In this document: piece after piece, positions 23,401 through 31,773 of the stretch
Layout: each line of letters opens with the position of its first letter
Numbering within the stretch: position 1 is the first letter of the stretch
IMG/VR virus record: IMGVR_UViG_3300032288_004306
Coordinates: 1 to 61,050 of that record
Length of the DNA: 61,050 nt
Direction: 5' to 3' (one strand)
Source of the DNA: a virus
Translations under genes and position numbers: made by a program
The notes under the pieces: model-generated
Told to the model about the DNA's origin: nothing
What the model saw: the letters and a program-made list of their open reading frames with translations, nothing else
The model's database searches: none

Positions 23401-25052
23401 CTGGAATGTCACTTATTTCGAAGACAGTTCAAAAAGCAGAAAAAGATCAATTTACGATTGCATATCCAAACGTCTCAATTATTATGCCAGGAAATGGTAC
23501 AGAAGCAGTTACCGTCACCAATTCATATTCGAATGTTGTAATTGGATACCAAACCTTGTTCTTACCAAACGTTGGCAGCGTTCAATATTCAAACTCTCGT
23601 GTCAACGTTGGTGATTTGTTTGTCATTGAAGATGGCACCAGAATACCAATCTCACGAACTGTCACAGCAGTGAATAGCAACACTCAATTGATGGTTGATG
23701 CGAACTTCTTATATACTGGTCAAGGTAAGATTAGAGGAAATGTTGTATTTACGAATATCCCTGGAACAGTAACTGTCAATCCAGCTGTAAGTGGTACTGT
23801 AGAGATTAATTCTCCAATCACAGGAACAGTTAATGTCGTGGCATTTAGTAATGTGGTTATTGGCAATAACTCAACCACATTCACATCTAATCTGACTGCA
23901 AATTCTGTTTTAACGATTAATAATGAAACAAGATTAGTAAGTAACATTGTCAATAATGAATACTTGGTGGTAAACTCTGCGTTCACACATTCAGGAACTG
24001 ATAATATAGCGTATCTTGGATCAAATATCGTTTATGGTTCTGGCACAAACTTCGACCCTCAAGTAAACGTTGGTGATATTGTCACAATCAATAGTGAAGT
24101 TCGTGAGGTTACTGTTGTAACATCTGATACAAGATTAGAAGTGAACGCACCATTTACATATTATGGAACAGGAAAATCTCTCTATAAACAGAATAATAAA
24201 GTTCTTGGTGTTTCGACGTTCTTTGATATTAATCTTGCTGTAACTGATATTATTAAAGTTAATAATCAAATTCGTGAAGTTGTGAATATCGACAGCGGAA
24301 CTCTACTTACTGTAAATGCACCATTTGAATATTATGGAACAGGAAATAATATCGCAGAATTGAGCAATACTATTGTCACAGTTTATAATAACTCAAATAG
24401 CGTCGACGAATTAGTTCTTCAAAGCGATAATATTAGTTTTAATATATTTGCTGCTAATATTATGATGGCTCAAACTGGTAATGTTCAAATCTTCACGACA
24501 AATACCAAAGTCATCGGAACAGGAACACTATTCACATCAAACTTGGTTGCAAATGATATAATCATGGTTGGTGGTCAAATCAAACAAGTTATTAATATTG
24601 CGAACGATACTGTATTGAATGTGAATTCTGTCTTCACTGCAAATGATACTGATGAATTGATTTACAGAAGAGCGACTGCAGTTAACGCTGAGGTGCTTTC
24701 TGTTTCATCGAATAATTTAACTCTCAACGTTGCAATTCCAGGTAACATTGCCAACCTAGTTTATGTCGTGGCTCCAAACTATCGACAGATTCAAACAATT
24801 GGTGGAACAGTAAATCTTTCTTCCAATATTGCTGTTGCAAATACAAGTAATGCAAACACTCCAACAAGTTTCGTTGGTACAGTTTATATCGGGAATCAAA
24901 TCACGACAAACGATTACGAAACAAGAACTGTTGTTGGCGTGAACGCAAGCACTATAATTGTAGATGCTAACTGGGATGTTCCTGGCGATGATAAATACCT
25001 AACATTACCAGAAAACCACACTTTCAACGTTGTCACTTTGACTGCATACTGA
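20496..25052 (+). CDS. 7: gp7 baseplate wedge, repeat-expanded
   Basis: A 1518-residue protein in the gp7 position. N-terminus: SALIESELPDFINAEHPQFKRFLELYYTWME, then FPENTSLSTEKIIKAAREFY and GSDESLRWLFKALF, as in gp7 of aquatic T4-like phages. T4 gp7 has 1032 residues; the extra length comes from about eight copies of a 55-65-residue beta module (about residues 430-495, 690-745 and 1005-1515) with the pattern GT(V/F)F...(V/I)GD.I.VNNE.R.V..V...T.L.VN.AF. Gly-rich strands such as GGSGYAVNDVISF recall gp6. In T4, gp7 links the wedge to gp10 and starts wedge assembly. It lies 1 base after gp6. Confidence 0.82.
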   Translation: MSAAEKTISALIESELPDFINAEHPQFKRFLELYYTWMEQNSANGISNTAGNTIYHAMGIENYRDIDQTPPEFIKYFKDEILPYFPENTSLSTEKIIKAAREFYSKKGSDESLRWLFKALFDEDIEINYPKEQIFIASDGKWILPRAFRITITEQNKNVDPNLLEKRLVFGTTSGATCVVESANRNVDPTNGREILEIYVSNIKKFFDNGETIEIEYVDANGSTQFFRERIIGTLSNIRVDSNIRTDPAQRRRGLLYNVGDPVVITGGLNNTPEANDAAAIVGDVSQGSIESVAITFAGYGYRVYSNTEVIVLRSVGDDPNANQSTDLRVLNVNVSACTSNSQRNFLEPITYDKTVIDYVGDVQIGNANLAFFTLNTRNALLNVTENDEDDFFNNYEEVWANGNNFVDALFTAKIATVNGNTAILGTVNVNTSNIVIGTGTAFDVELKIGQQLEVGGERRTIDNVVNNFYLTTTAGYSGTLTAQTAYRIGPFATLGTACTGGLLVYDISNTGPLATVLTGAQINTRNTAKSFVFNSVTTYLVPANANSQLIQCLDFETVNTGGIALISVLNGGGGFRSEPALDVKSYYDTQLSENYSYVSENEDKVATRQLFKDLGQIAHVWINNGGSGYAVNDVISFSGRGYGGNGYVQNVNTTGAITSVILSDRGEGHLVRPNVIITRLSPSYTTMNGTANIISGNTTVFGTATEFTTDFNSTNVIRVNNELRRVVTVVNNTILRVNTAFNFTSNANTVDRQNGSEATLTAYLFGDGLEDTVGTSAIGRVRDIRLLYRGYDYISVPDVSLKVVDTIVNPISVEVPFVETEYVYQGANLASSTFRANVKYFNNTTGLLRLYNYSGRIDPTVDIKSGNNIFCNVNTAVNVAAPAQYDPTVIAIGLPNPMYYGNGRARANALFANGLIEFDGFYLNSDGFPSADKVFQDANVYHNFSYIVQSEKNLVDFETPVKNIVHPAGMSLISKTVQKAEKDQFTIAYPNVSIIMPGNGTEAVTVTNSYSNVVIGYQTLFLPNVGSVQYSNSRVNVGDLFVIEDGTRIPISRTVTAVNSNTQLMVDANFLYTGQGKIRGNVVFTNIPGTVTVNPAVSGTVEINSPITGTVNVVAFSNVVIGNNSTTFTSNLTANSVLTINNETRLVSNIVNNEYLVVNSAFTHSGTDNIAYLGSNIVYGSGTNFDPQVNVGDIVTINSEVREVTVVTSDTRLEVNAPFTYYGTGKSLYKQNNKVLGVSTFFDINLAVTDIIKVNNQIREVVNIDSGTLLTVNAPFEYYGTGNNIAELSNTIVTVYNNSNSVDELVLQSDNISFNIFAANIMMAQTGNVQIFTTNTKVIGTGTLFTSNLVANDIIMVGGQIKQVINIANDTVLNVNSVFTANDTDELIYRRATAVNAEVLSVSSNNLTLNVAIPGNIANLVYVVAPNYRQIQTIGGTVNLSSNIAVANTSNANTPTSFVGTVYIGNQITTNDYETRTVVGVNASTIIVDANWDVPGDDKYLTLPENHTFNVVTLTAY
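21778..24990 (+). repeat. Beta-module repeats in gp7
   Basis: About eight diverged copies of a 55-65-residue module sit in gp7, in two early single copies and a long run from about 23500. Core features are an opening G-T-G-T-x-F, the middle GDI(V/I)xVN(N/S)ExREV and the close L.VN(A/S)(P/A)F. Three further copies occur in gp8 and one in the protein at 27083-31753. Confidence 0.7.
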
Positions 25053-25059
25053 GGCTTCA

Positions 25060-27072
25060 ATGTCATCATTAATAACACCAACATTTTCGAAATTCTTAGT
25101 TGAGGATGTGCGAGAGCAATTCGCCTCTCAGTCAAATACCTATGTGACATTGGGTAGAGCAATTGGAACTGGCTCCAATACTGCAAATATTGAAGATATC
25201 TTTTGGACTACAAACGAAAGAAATAAGTTTTATAGAAACATGGTCGGCGCCAAAAAGGTTGCTGCAGCCGATATGCAACCAGTTATTCCTAGAGTCGACT
25301 GGACTTCAAATACAGTCTTTGATTCTTATGAAGATAACATAGAATTATTCTCATACATTGATTTGTATAATTTAGGGACCGTAAATGCAAATTCAAACAC
25401 TGTTCTAACTGGAACTGTTAATATCGCAGCTTCGAATGTTGTTGTTGGTAATGGCACATCATTCAATTCGTTCATATTTGCTGGTGATCAGATCATCGTC
25501 AACTCAGCAACTAAAACTGTTGTTTCTGTGACAAACGCTAGTCATTTGATTGTGAACAGTGCTTTTGCAAATACAAACACGGGGTCTACAATCGCATTAC
25601 GCTCGAATGGAAGAATTATTATTGGTAATTCTGCTAATTTTATTGGTAACGTTGAATCAGGTAATGTTGTTGTTATTGGTGATGACGCTAGAGAAGTTAT
25701 CACTGTCAGAAGTAATAAAGTTTTAGCAGTAAATGCAAATTTAACATACTCAAACGCAAACGTTACTATTTCTAGAAGAGATAACACTTATCCATACACC
25801 GCAAATACTTTTTATGTGCGAAATAAGAGAGATCAGGTATTCAAGTGTTTGTTTAATAATTCAAGAGCAAATTCTACAGTTGAACCAACTATCGATATTG
25901 ACGGGCAACTTCCAGAAAATCCATTTATTTTGACGGGCGATGGTTATAAATGGAAGTATATGTACACCATTCCTGCTGGTTTGAAACAGCGTTTCTTTAC
26001 AAATAGATGGATGCCTGTTTCAAACGATGCTGTCGTTGTTGCTGCTGCCACAGATGGTAGAATCGACCTAATTAAAGTTCTTTGGGGTGGTTCAGGATAT
26101 TTAAGTGGTGGAAATAGTAACACTGCAGCAATACTACAGGTTACAGGAACAGATGGTCAGGGTGCTAATCTAGTTGCTAAAGTCGCCAATGGCGTGATCA
26201 CAGACGTTACGATCCTTACAGGTGGAAACAACTACACAGAAGGTACAGTAACTTTAAATAATCTAGCCGATCAATTAGGTCTTGTTACGATTGGCGGTAT
26301 CGTGAATATCAGTTCTACTGTTGTGAATGCTAATGTTTCTAATACCGCAAATCAATCGTTTATCGGAAATGTATTTGTAAACGATATCGTAACAATTAAT
26401 TCTGAATCGAGAAATGTCGTAACTGTTGTTAGCGGAACGCAATTGGTTGTAAACACTGCCTTCACAAATCCTGCAAACAATCAAATCATGACTGTAACAA
26501 GATCAAATGCAGTATTCGACCTTCAGATCGGTCCACAAGGTGGGCATGGATACGATCCAATTAAAGAACTCAGAACCCATAGCCTTATGGTTTCAGTCGA
26601 GTTTGAAGATACAGAAAACGAAACAATTCCAATAAGTGATTCAACGAATACATTCGACTTTAATCAGATTGGAATCGTTATGGATCCTATCGTTGCAAAT
26701 GGTGCATTTACAGCAAATCAAACGAATTATCGAATTTCAACTCGACTTGAAGTTTCGGATCCAGGGTTAACAAATTTCGTAGATGATGAGACTGTATACG
26801 TTGGAACCTCCTTATCGACTGCAACTGCAATTGCAAATGTGGCTCACTGGGATCCAGGTGATAATTATCTTTACATAAATAATATCACAGGAGCATTCTC
26901 TGGACAACAAATCATCAGAGGTGTTACATCGGGAGCTTCGGTTCCTATCCTATCGGTTTCAAATTCTGAGTTAAAATTGTATAGTGGCGATTTGATTTAT
27001 ATGGAAAATAAACCAAACGTAACTCGTAAAGATAATCAAATAGATCAAGTTAAAATTGTACTTTCTTTCTAG
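25060..27072 (+). CDS. 8: gp8 baseplate wedge
   Basis: A 670-residue protein matching gp8 of aquatic T4-like phages: DIFWTTNERNKFYRNMVGAKKV, VIPRVDWTSNTVFDSY, FYVRNKRDQVFKCLFNN, and GYKWKYMYTIPAGLKQRF. T4 gp8 has 334 residues. The extra length is three copies of the beta module shared with gp7 (about residues 110-170, 180-240 and 405-475) and Gly-rich strands (GGSGYLSGG). In T4, gp8 stabilises the wedge between gp7 and gp10. Confidence 0.85.
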   Translation: MSSLITPTFSKFLVEDVREQFASQSNTYVTLGRAIGTGSNTANIEDIFWTTNERNKFYRNMVGAKKVAAADMQPVIPRVDWTSNTVFDSYEDNIELFSYIDLYNLGTVNANSNTVLTGTVNIAASNVVVGNGTSFNSFIFAGDQIIVNSATKTVVSVTNASHLIVNSAFANTNTGSTIALRSNGRIIIGNSANFIGNVESGNVVVIGDDAREVITVRSNKVLAVNANLTYSNANVTISRRDNTYPYTANTFYVRNKRDQVFKCLFNNSRANSTVEPTIDIDGQLPENPFILTGDGYKWKYMYTIPAGLKQRFFTNRWMPVSNDAVVVAAATDGRIDLIKVLWGGSGYLSGGNSNTAAILQVTGTDGQGANLVAKVANGVITDVTILTGGNNYTEGTVTLNNLADQLGLVTIGGIVNISSTVVNANVSNTANQSFIGNVFVNDIVTINSESRNVVTVVSGTQLVVNTAFTNPANNQIMTVTRSNAVFDLQIGPQGGHGYDPIKELRTHSLMVSVEFEDTENETIPISDSTNTFDFNQIGIVMDPIVANGAFTANQTNYRISTRLEVSDPGLTNFVDDETVYVGTSLSTATAIANVAHWDPGDNYLYINNITGAFSGQQIIRGVTSGASVPILSVSNSELKLYSGDLIYMENKPNVTRKDNQIDQVKIVLSF

Positions 27073-27082
27073 GTAGAAGTTC

Positions 27083-30000
27083 ATGGAATTTAATATTGAA
27101 CCATATAACGACGATTTTCAACAGAACGCATTAGATAATAATTACGTTCGAATTTTGTTTAAGCCAGGACGCGCTGTCCAGGCTCGTGAATTGACTCAAA
27201 TTCAGTCAATGCTGCAAAATCAAATTAAGCAGTTTGGCGATCATGTTTTCCAGGATGGTTCTCCTGTAATCGGCGGTAATCTAACCCTCGATAATAAAGT
27301 AAAGTATCTAAAACTCCAAGAAACTTTTAACAATACCGACATTGACGTTGACGAATTCAACGAAAAAGTTATTCGTAACGAAGATGGAACAGTTCAAGCA
27401 AAAGTTCTTGCAACGTATTTCCCACCTGATGGTATTCCAACACTTCTCGTTAAGTATATCACTGGTGTAGAATTTGCCGACGGTGATACTCTTAAGATTA
27501 TCGGAACACAAACTCAGGCGCAATTGATCGGCTCTTCAGCAAATGGATTTGCGACCGTTTGTTCAGTAAACGAAGGTGTATTTTACGTTGATGGTTTCTT
27601 CGTTCAGGTTCCAAATCAAACAACTGTCGTCAGTCCATATTCTACGGTTGCAAACGTTAAGATTGGTCTAGAAATTTCTGATGATATTGTTGATAGCGAT
27701 ATTGACACTACACTTCTCGATCCTGCTCAGTCCTCATTTAACTACCAGGCTCCAGGTGCTGATCGTTATCAATTTAATCTTTCTCTTTCAACACGCCCAC
27801 TTGATACCGTTGTGGATGAATCACAATTCTTCGAATTGATGCGCGTGGAACAAGGTGCGATCACAAAACAAGTTAAGTATCCAATCTACGCTGAACTTGA
27901 GAAAACTCTTGCTCGCCGTACATTCGATGAATCAGGAGACTATACAGTTCGCCCATTCCGTGCATCTATTCAAGATGGTACAGATGCAAATAATTATACG
28001 ATTTCCATCGAACCTGGCAAAGCATATGTCAAGGGATTCGAATTTGAAACAATTGGAACATTAAAGATTGATGCACCTAAACCTCGTGGTGCTTCTGATA
28101 TTAAATCATTAGTTGACACTGACGTCGATATTTCTTATGGTAATTTCTTGTACGTTACTGCTTTGCGTGGTAGCGGCGCATTTATTAATACATCTGCGCT
28201 TGAAAAAGTAGATATTCACGCTTCATATAGTTCTGGTATTAATACTGCGCAAACTGCAGCATCAGGAAATGTGTTCTATTATTCTAATACTCGTATCGGT
28301 AGCGCAAGAGTAAAGAATTTTACTCGTTATTCTGCAGACGGATTTAATAATAAAACAGATTCAAATGGTGTTTATTCTCTATATTTGACAGATATTAATA
28401 TTCAACCTAAAGTATTAAAAGTAAATAATGCTAGTGGTGCTGCAAATACCTTAAACTTGCATGCAGGATTATTCTGCTCAAACGTTAATAACTTTATTAA
28501 TGTTTCAATCACAATTCTTCCAGTCAGATTGGATGCAATTGCAAACGTAAATGTTGCAAATGTATTTGCAAACTCATATCGTGTTAATGCTAATTCAGCA
28601 GTAGCAAACGTATTCAATTCACCTAATGTTAATGTTGGTTCTATTATTCGAATTGGTAATGAAGTTCGTGAAGTGACGAGCATTAATACTGCAGGTGACT
28701 ATCTAATTGTTAATACAGCATTTGAAAATACATTTGTTGCAACTGATAAAGATTCAAACCCATTAAGTGTGTTTGTACAGAGTGATTACACACAAAACGT
28801 TACAAATCAATCAAGAATAATCACATCAGCTGGAACTGCCACAGGAAATTCATTCTTTGTTCTTGACCGACCATTTGATAATTTCGGTATCCCTGATGCA
28901 AATACCGTATTCCAAATGAACTTCTCGATTGATAATGCGCGCAGTTTTGTTTCTGGTCCAGTAGTTGCAAATGCTCGAAATCTAGTAGCAAATGCATCGA
29001 TGAACGTTGCTTCTCTATCATTTGATCGTAGTTTCTTTACGACTCTTGAAGATAAACAAAGAAACGGATTTATCTTCCGCTTGCCAGCAAATTATGTTAG
29101 CCGTTCTACATTAAACAATGCTGATTATAATTTCAATAAGATTATTCTAAATCGTTCCAATACTGGTACTGCAAATCAGTTTGCATTATCCCAAGGTTCA
29201 GGTTTAGAAACATTTGAAACTATACCTTTTGCTGACGCAACTGGTGCAATTCAAGATAATCTAATTGTGGTTGTGCGAGATAATAATGGTAACACTCAAT
29301 ATCCAAATGGATCAGTGTTGCAATTGACTGCAGGTAATGTTACTATCGGATCACCTGCAACATCAATTACGATCGATACCTTTGTTCCAGACATTTTAAA
29401 AGTTGATATTTTAATTAATGTTAAACAAAATGATGCAGAAGATAAGATTCGTAAAAAGATCTATTATAGCAATACAAGCTGGAGCGGAACAAGAACTAAC
29501 TTCACATATCCAACTAGCGAAAATGGTAATACAACAGTCACACTAGACAATTATACTACTGTTGCAAACATTAACGTTGCTCAAGGATTTATTTTCTTGG
29601 GTGATCCAACATTTAATGCTGTAAGACCTGGAGATGCAATCAATCTCTTTGTTCCTGACGTTGTTAAAGTAAATAAAGTTCTTGCTGGTAACACAACGCA
29701 TTATCCAGACGCAAATAATGTTGCTGATATTACAGATCGCTTCTATGTCGATTATGGTCAACGCGATGATATTTACGATCATGCTAAACTTATTTTGAAG
29801 CAAGGTTATGATAGTCCTTCTGCAAAACTCTTGGTGCACGTTGACTTCTATCAGCACATCTATGCATCGGGATCAAACGTATCATTCTTCTCGGTTGACT
29901 CATATTCTCAAACACAATATGAGAATGGCGCAATCCCAATTTATACGTCAAATGATGGCACTGTCTATAATCTAAGAGATTGTATTGACTTCAGACCAAC

Positions 30001-31753
30001 TCGTACACTTGGTGATGGTGGTTCAGGATTCACTGTTCCAAATGTTCCATCTCCAGATGAAGTTACTGAATTATCATTCAACTATTATCTACCAAGAATC
30101 GACAAACTAGTCTTGTCAAAAGATAAGGAGTTTAGAATTCTCCAAGGTAAATCATCAGCCCAACCACTTCCTCCAGAGGATGTGGATGACGCAATGACAT
30201 TATACACGATCAAACTTCCACCATATGTGGCAGATGTTCGTGAAATTAAGATGGTTTATATTGAAAATCGTCGATTTACGATGAAGGATATTTCCTCTAT
30301 CGAAAAACGTCTACAGAAAGTTGAGTTCTTCACTTCTCTAAACAATGTTGAAAATCTTGCACTTGCAGATAAGACGCAATACGAAGATGGCACAGAAAAA
30401 GAGAAGTATGGTATCGTTGGTGAGAACTTCCGCAACTTTAATATTGCAGACTATAAGAACGCCGACTTTAATGCAGCATTGGAAGGTGGTTTCCTAATTC
30501 CTCCAATGAACATTAATAGCGTTGGCTTCAAGAGAGTTTCAGTTGATACAACTCAAACAAATCGTAAAACAGTAACTCTTCAATATACTGAAACTCCAGC
30601 AATCATTCAAGGATTGGCTGCTAACAAAGCTGTTTCTGTCCAACCATTCTTGTTTGGTCAGTTTAATGGAACATTGTTGTTGTCGCCAGAAACAGATTAC
30701 TGGGTCTCAGAAACATTGAAGCCAGAGGTTATCACGGTTCCAGAAAGAATTATCGAAAATCACACTGTGATTCGCGAAATTATCACCGAACCATCACCAC
30801 CTGTAACAATCATTAATGTGTTGCCAACTGTAAACGCAGCAACTCAAATTATTGAAACACCAGGCGGTGATCCACCAGCTCCACCATCAGAAGAAATTGT
30901 TGTAGTTGAGCCACCTGCTCCACCTGCTCCAGTAATTCCACCTGCGCCAGTGCTTGTACAACCTGAATATGATCCATGGCAAGAAAGAACATGTCCAGCT
31001 CCATGGATGATGATCACGTTGGATAATGGATATAAACTACCAGCTGGTGAATTGAAGCCAGGAATGTTTGTTCGTGCAGCCCATGAGCATACACTAGATG
31101 TTGGTAAGTATGAAGTCACTCATGTTGAGTCAATTCAAGATGCAGAAAGAATTCTAATTGAATTCGAGCATGTTGATTTCGTCTGTTCTCTATCGCATAA
31201 ATTCTATGTGAATGGTGAGTGGGTGGATGCGCAAGATCTAGAAGTTGGCGATATGGTTGGTCTCGCACCACAAGAATACGAAGTTCTTGGTATTAGAGAA
31301 TATGATGATGGTGAAGTTATTAAGATCACTGTCAACGAAGCACATACATACTTCTGTGAAGATATTCTCTCGCACAATAAGCCACCAACTCTTGATCCAG
31401 AACCATTTGTGGATCCAGTGTTGCCTGACGTTGTTGTTCCACTTGTTCCACCAGATCCACCAAATCTCGAAATTAAGTTTGAGTTTGATCCATGGTGGGG
31501 TATCATTCCAAGAAATATGTTTGGTTGGGGTGGATCGTTTGATGGATCATCATGGTTCCCAGCTGTGATGACAACAATCACTGACATTCCTCCTCCAATT
31601 GAATCGCCAAATCCAATGCTCTCAGAGCCAATTATATTGGGTGCGCCAATTGAAGATGTCAGTGCAAGTTTGATTACGACTGCTACTCGCAATGGAGGCG
31701 GTGGAAGGGATATCGATATGGATTTCCTCAATTTTAGATATGACTTAAATTAA
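27083..31753 (+). CDS. DUF4815-type baseplate protein with Hint domain
   Basis: A 1556-residue virion protein. The N-terminus has FKPGRAVQARELTQIQSMLQ and FGDHVFQDGSPVIGG, the DUF4815 hallmark of large baseplate/fibre-base proteins encoded after gp8 (called gp10 or VrlC-like in some cyanophages). One copy of the gp7/gp8 beta module lies near residues 505-570. Around residues 1040-1100 are helical segments (REIKMVYIENRRFTMKDI). A Pro-rich linker leads into a Hint domain (1304-1432), then a second Pro-rich linker, then a C-terminal piece with DPWWGIIPRNMFGWGG. Likely links the baseplate to fibres. A direct gp10 equivalence is not established. Confidence 0.75.
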   Translation: MEFNIEPYNDDFQQNALDNNYVRILFKPGRAVQARELTQIQSMLQNQIKQFGDHVFQDGSPVIGGNLTLDNKVKYLKLQETFNNTDIDVDEFNEKVIRNEDGTVQAKVLATYFPPDGIPTLLVKYITGVEFADGDTLKIIGTQTQAQLIGSSANGFATVCSVNEGVFYVDGFFVQVPNQTTVVSPYSTVANVKIGLEISDDIVDSDIDTTLLDPAQSSFNYQAPGADRYQFNLSLSTRPLDTVVDESQFFELMRVEQGAITKQVKYPIYAELEKTLARRTFDESGDYTVRPFRASIQDGTDANNYTISIEPGKAYVKGFEFETIGTLKIDAPKPRGASDIKSLVDTDVDISYGNFLYVTALRGSGAFINTSALEKVDIHASYSSGINTAQTAASGNVFYYSNTRIGSARVKNFTRYSADGFNNKTDSNGVYSLYLTDINIQPKVLKVNNASGAANTLNLHAGLFCSNVNNFINVSITILPVRLDAIANVNVANVFANSYRVNANSAVANVFNSPNVNVGSIIRIGNEVREVTSINTAGDYLIVNTAFENTFVATDKDSNPLSVFVQSDYTQNVTNQSRIITSAGTATGNSFFVLDRPFDNFGIPDANTVFQMNFSIDNARSFVSGPVVANARNLVANASMNVASLSFDRSFFTTLEDKQRNGFIFRLPANYVSRSTLNNADYNFNKIILNRSNTGTANQFALSQGSGLETFETIPFADATGAIQDNLIVVVRDNNGNTQYPNGSVLQLTAGNVTIGSPATSITIDTFVPDILKVDILINVKQNDAEDKIRKKIYYSNTSWSGTRTNFTYPTSENGNTTVTLDNYTTVANINVAQGFIFLGDPTFNAVRPGDAINLFVPDVVKVNKVLAGNTTHYPDANNVADITDRFYVDYGQRDDIYDHAKLILKQGYDSPSAKLLVHVDFYQHIYASGSNVSFFSVDSYSQTQYENGAIPIYTSNDGTVYNLRDCIDFRPTRTLGDGGSGFTVPNVPSPDEVTELSFNYYLPRIDKLVLSKDKEFRILQGKSSAQPLPPEDVDDAMTLYTIKLPPYVADVREIKMVYIENRRFTMKDISSIEKRLQKVEFFTSLNNVENLALADKTQYEDGTEKEKYGIVGENFRNFNIADYKNADFNAALEGGFLIPPMNINSVGFKRVSVDTTQTNRKTVTLQYTETPAIIQGLAANKAVSVQPFLFGQFNGTLLLSPETDYWVSETLKPEVITVPERIIENHTVIREIITEPSPPVTIINVLPTVNAATQIIETPGGDPPAPPSEEIVVVEPPAPPAPVIPPAPVLVQPEYDPWQERTCPAPWMMITLDNGYKLPAGELKPGMFVRAAHEHTLDVGKYEVTHVESIQDAERILIEFEHVDFVCSLSHKFYVNGEWVDAQDLEVGDMVGLAPQEYEVLGIREYDDGEVIKITVNEAHTYFCEDILSHNKPPTLDPEPFVDPVLPDVVVPLVPPDPPNLEIKFEFDPWWGIIPRNMFGWGGSFDGSSWFPAVMTTITDIPPPIESPNPMLSEPIILGAPIEDVSASLITTATRNGGGGRDIDMDFLNFRYDLN
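30992..31378 (+). other. Hint (bacterial intein-like) domain
   Basis: Residues 1304-1432 of the host protein form a mini-Hint domain without a homing endonuclease. Cys1304 starts block A (CPAPWMMITLDNGYKLPAGE, then LKPGM). Block B has CSLSHKFYV with His1372, followed by LEVGDMVGL. Block F/G reads NEAHTYFCEDILSHN with His1421, His1431 and Asn1432. The next residue is Lys, not Cys, Ser or Thr, so classical splicing lacks its second nucleophile. That fits a bacterial intein-like domain that cleaves rather than splices. Pro-rich linkers flank both ends. Confidence 0.85.
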
Positions 31754-31773
31754 AAGATTAGGTAAAGAAGAAT

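Noticed and set aside
30992-31378. Full self-splicing intein
   Set aside because: The +1 residue is Lys, not Cys, Ser or Thr, and there is no homing endonuclease. A cleaving Hint domain is the better call.
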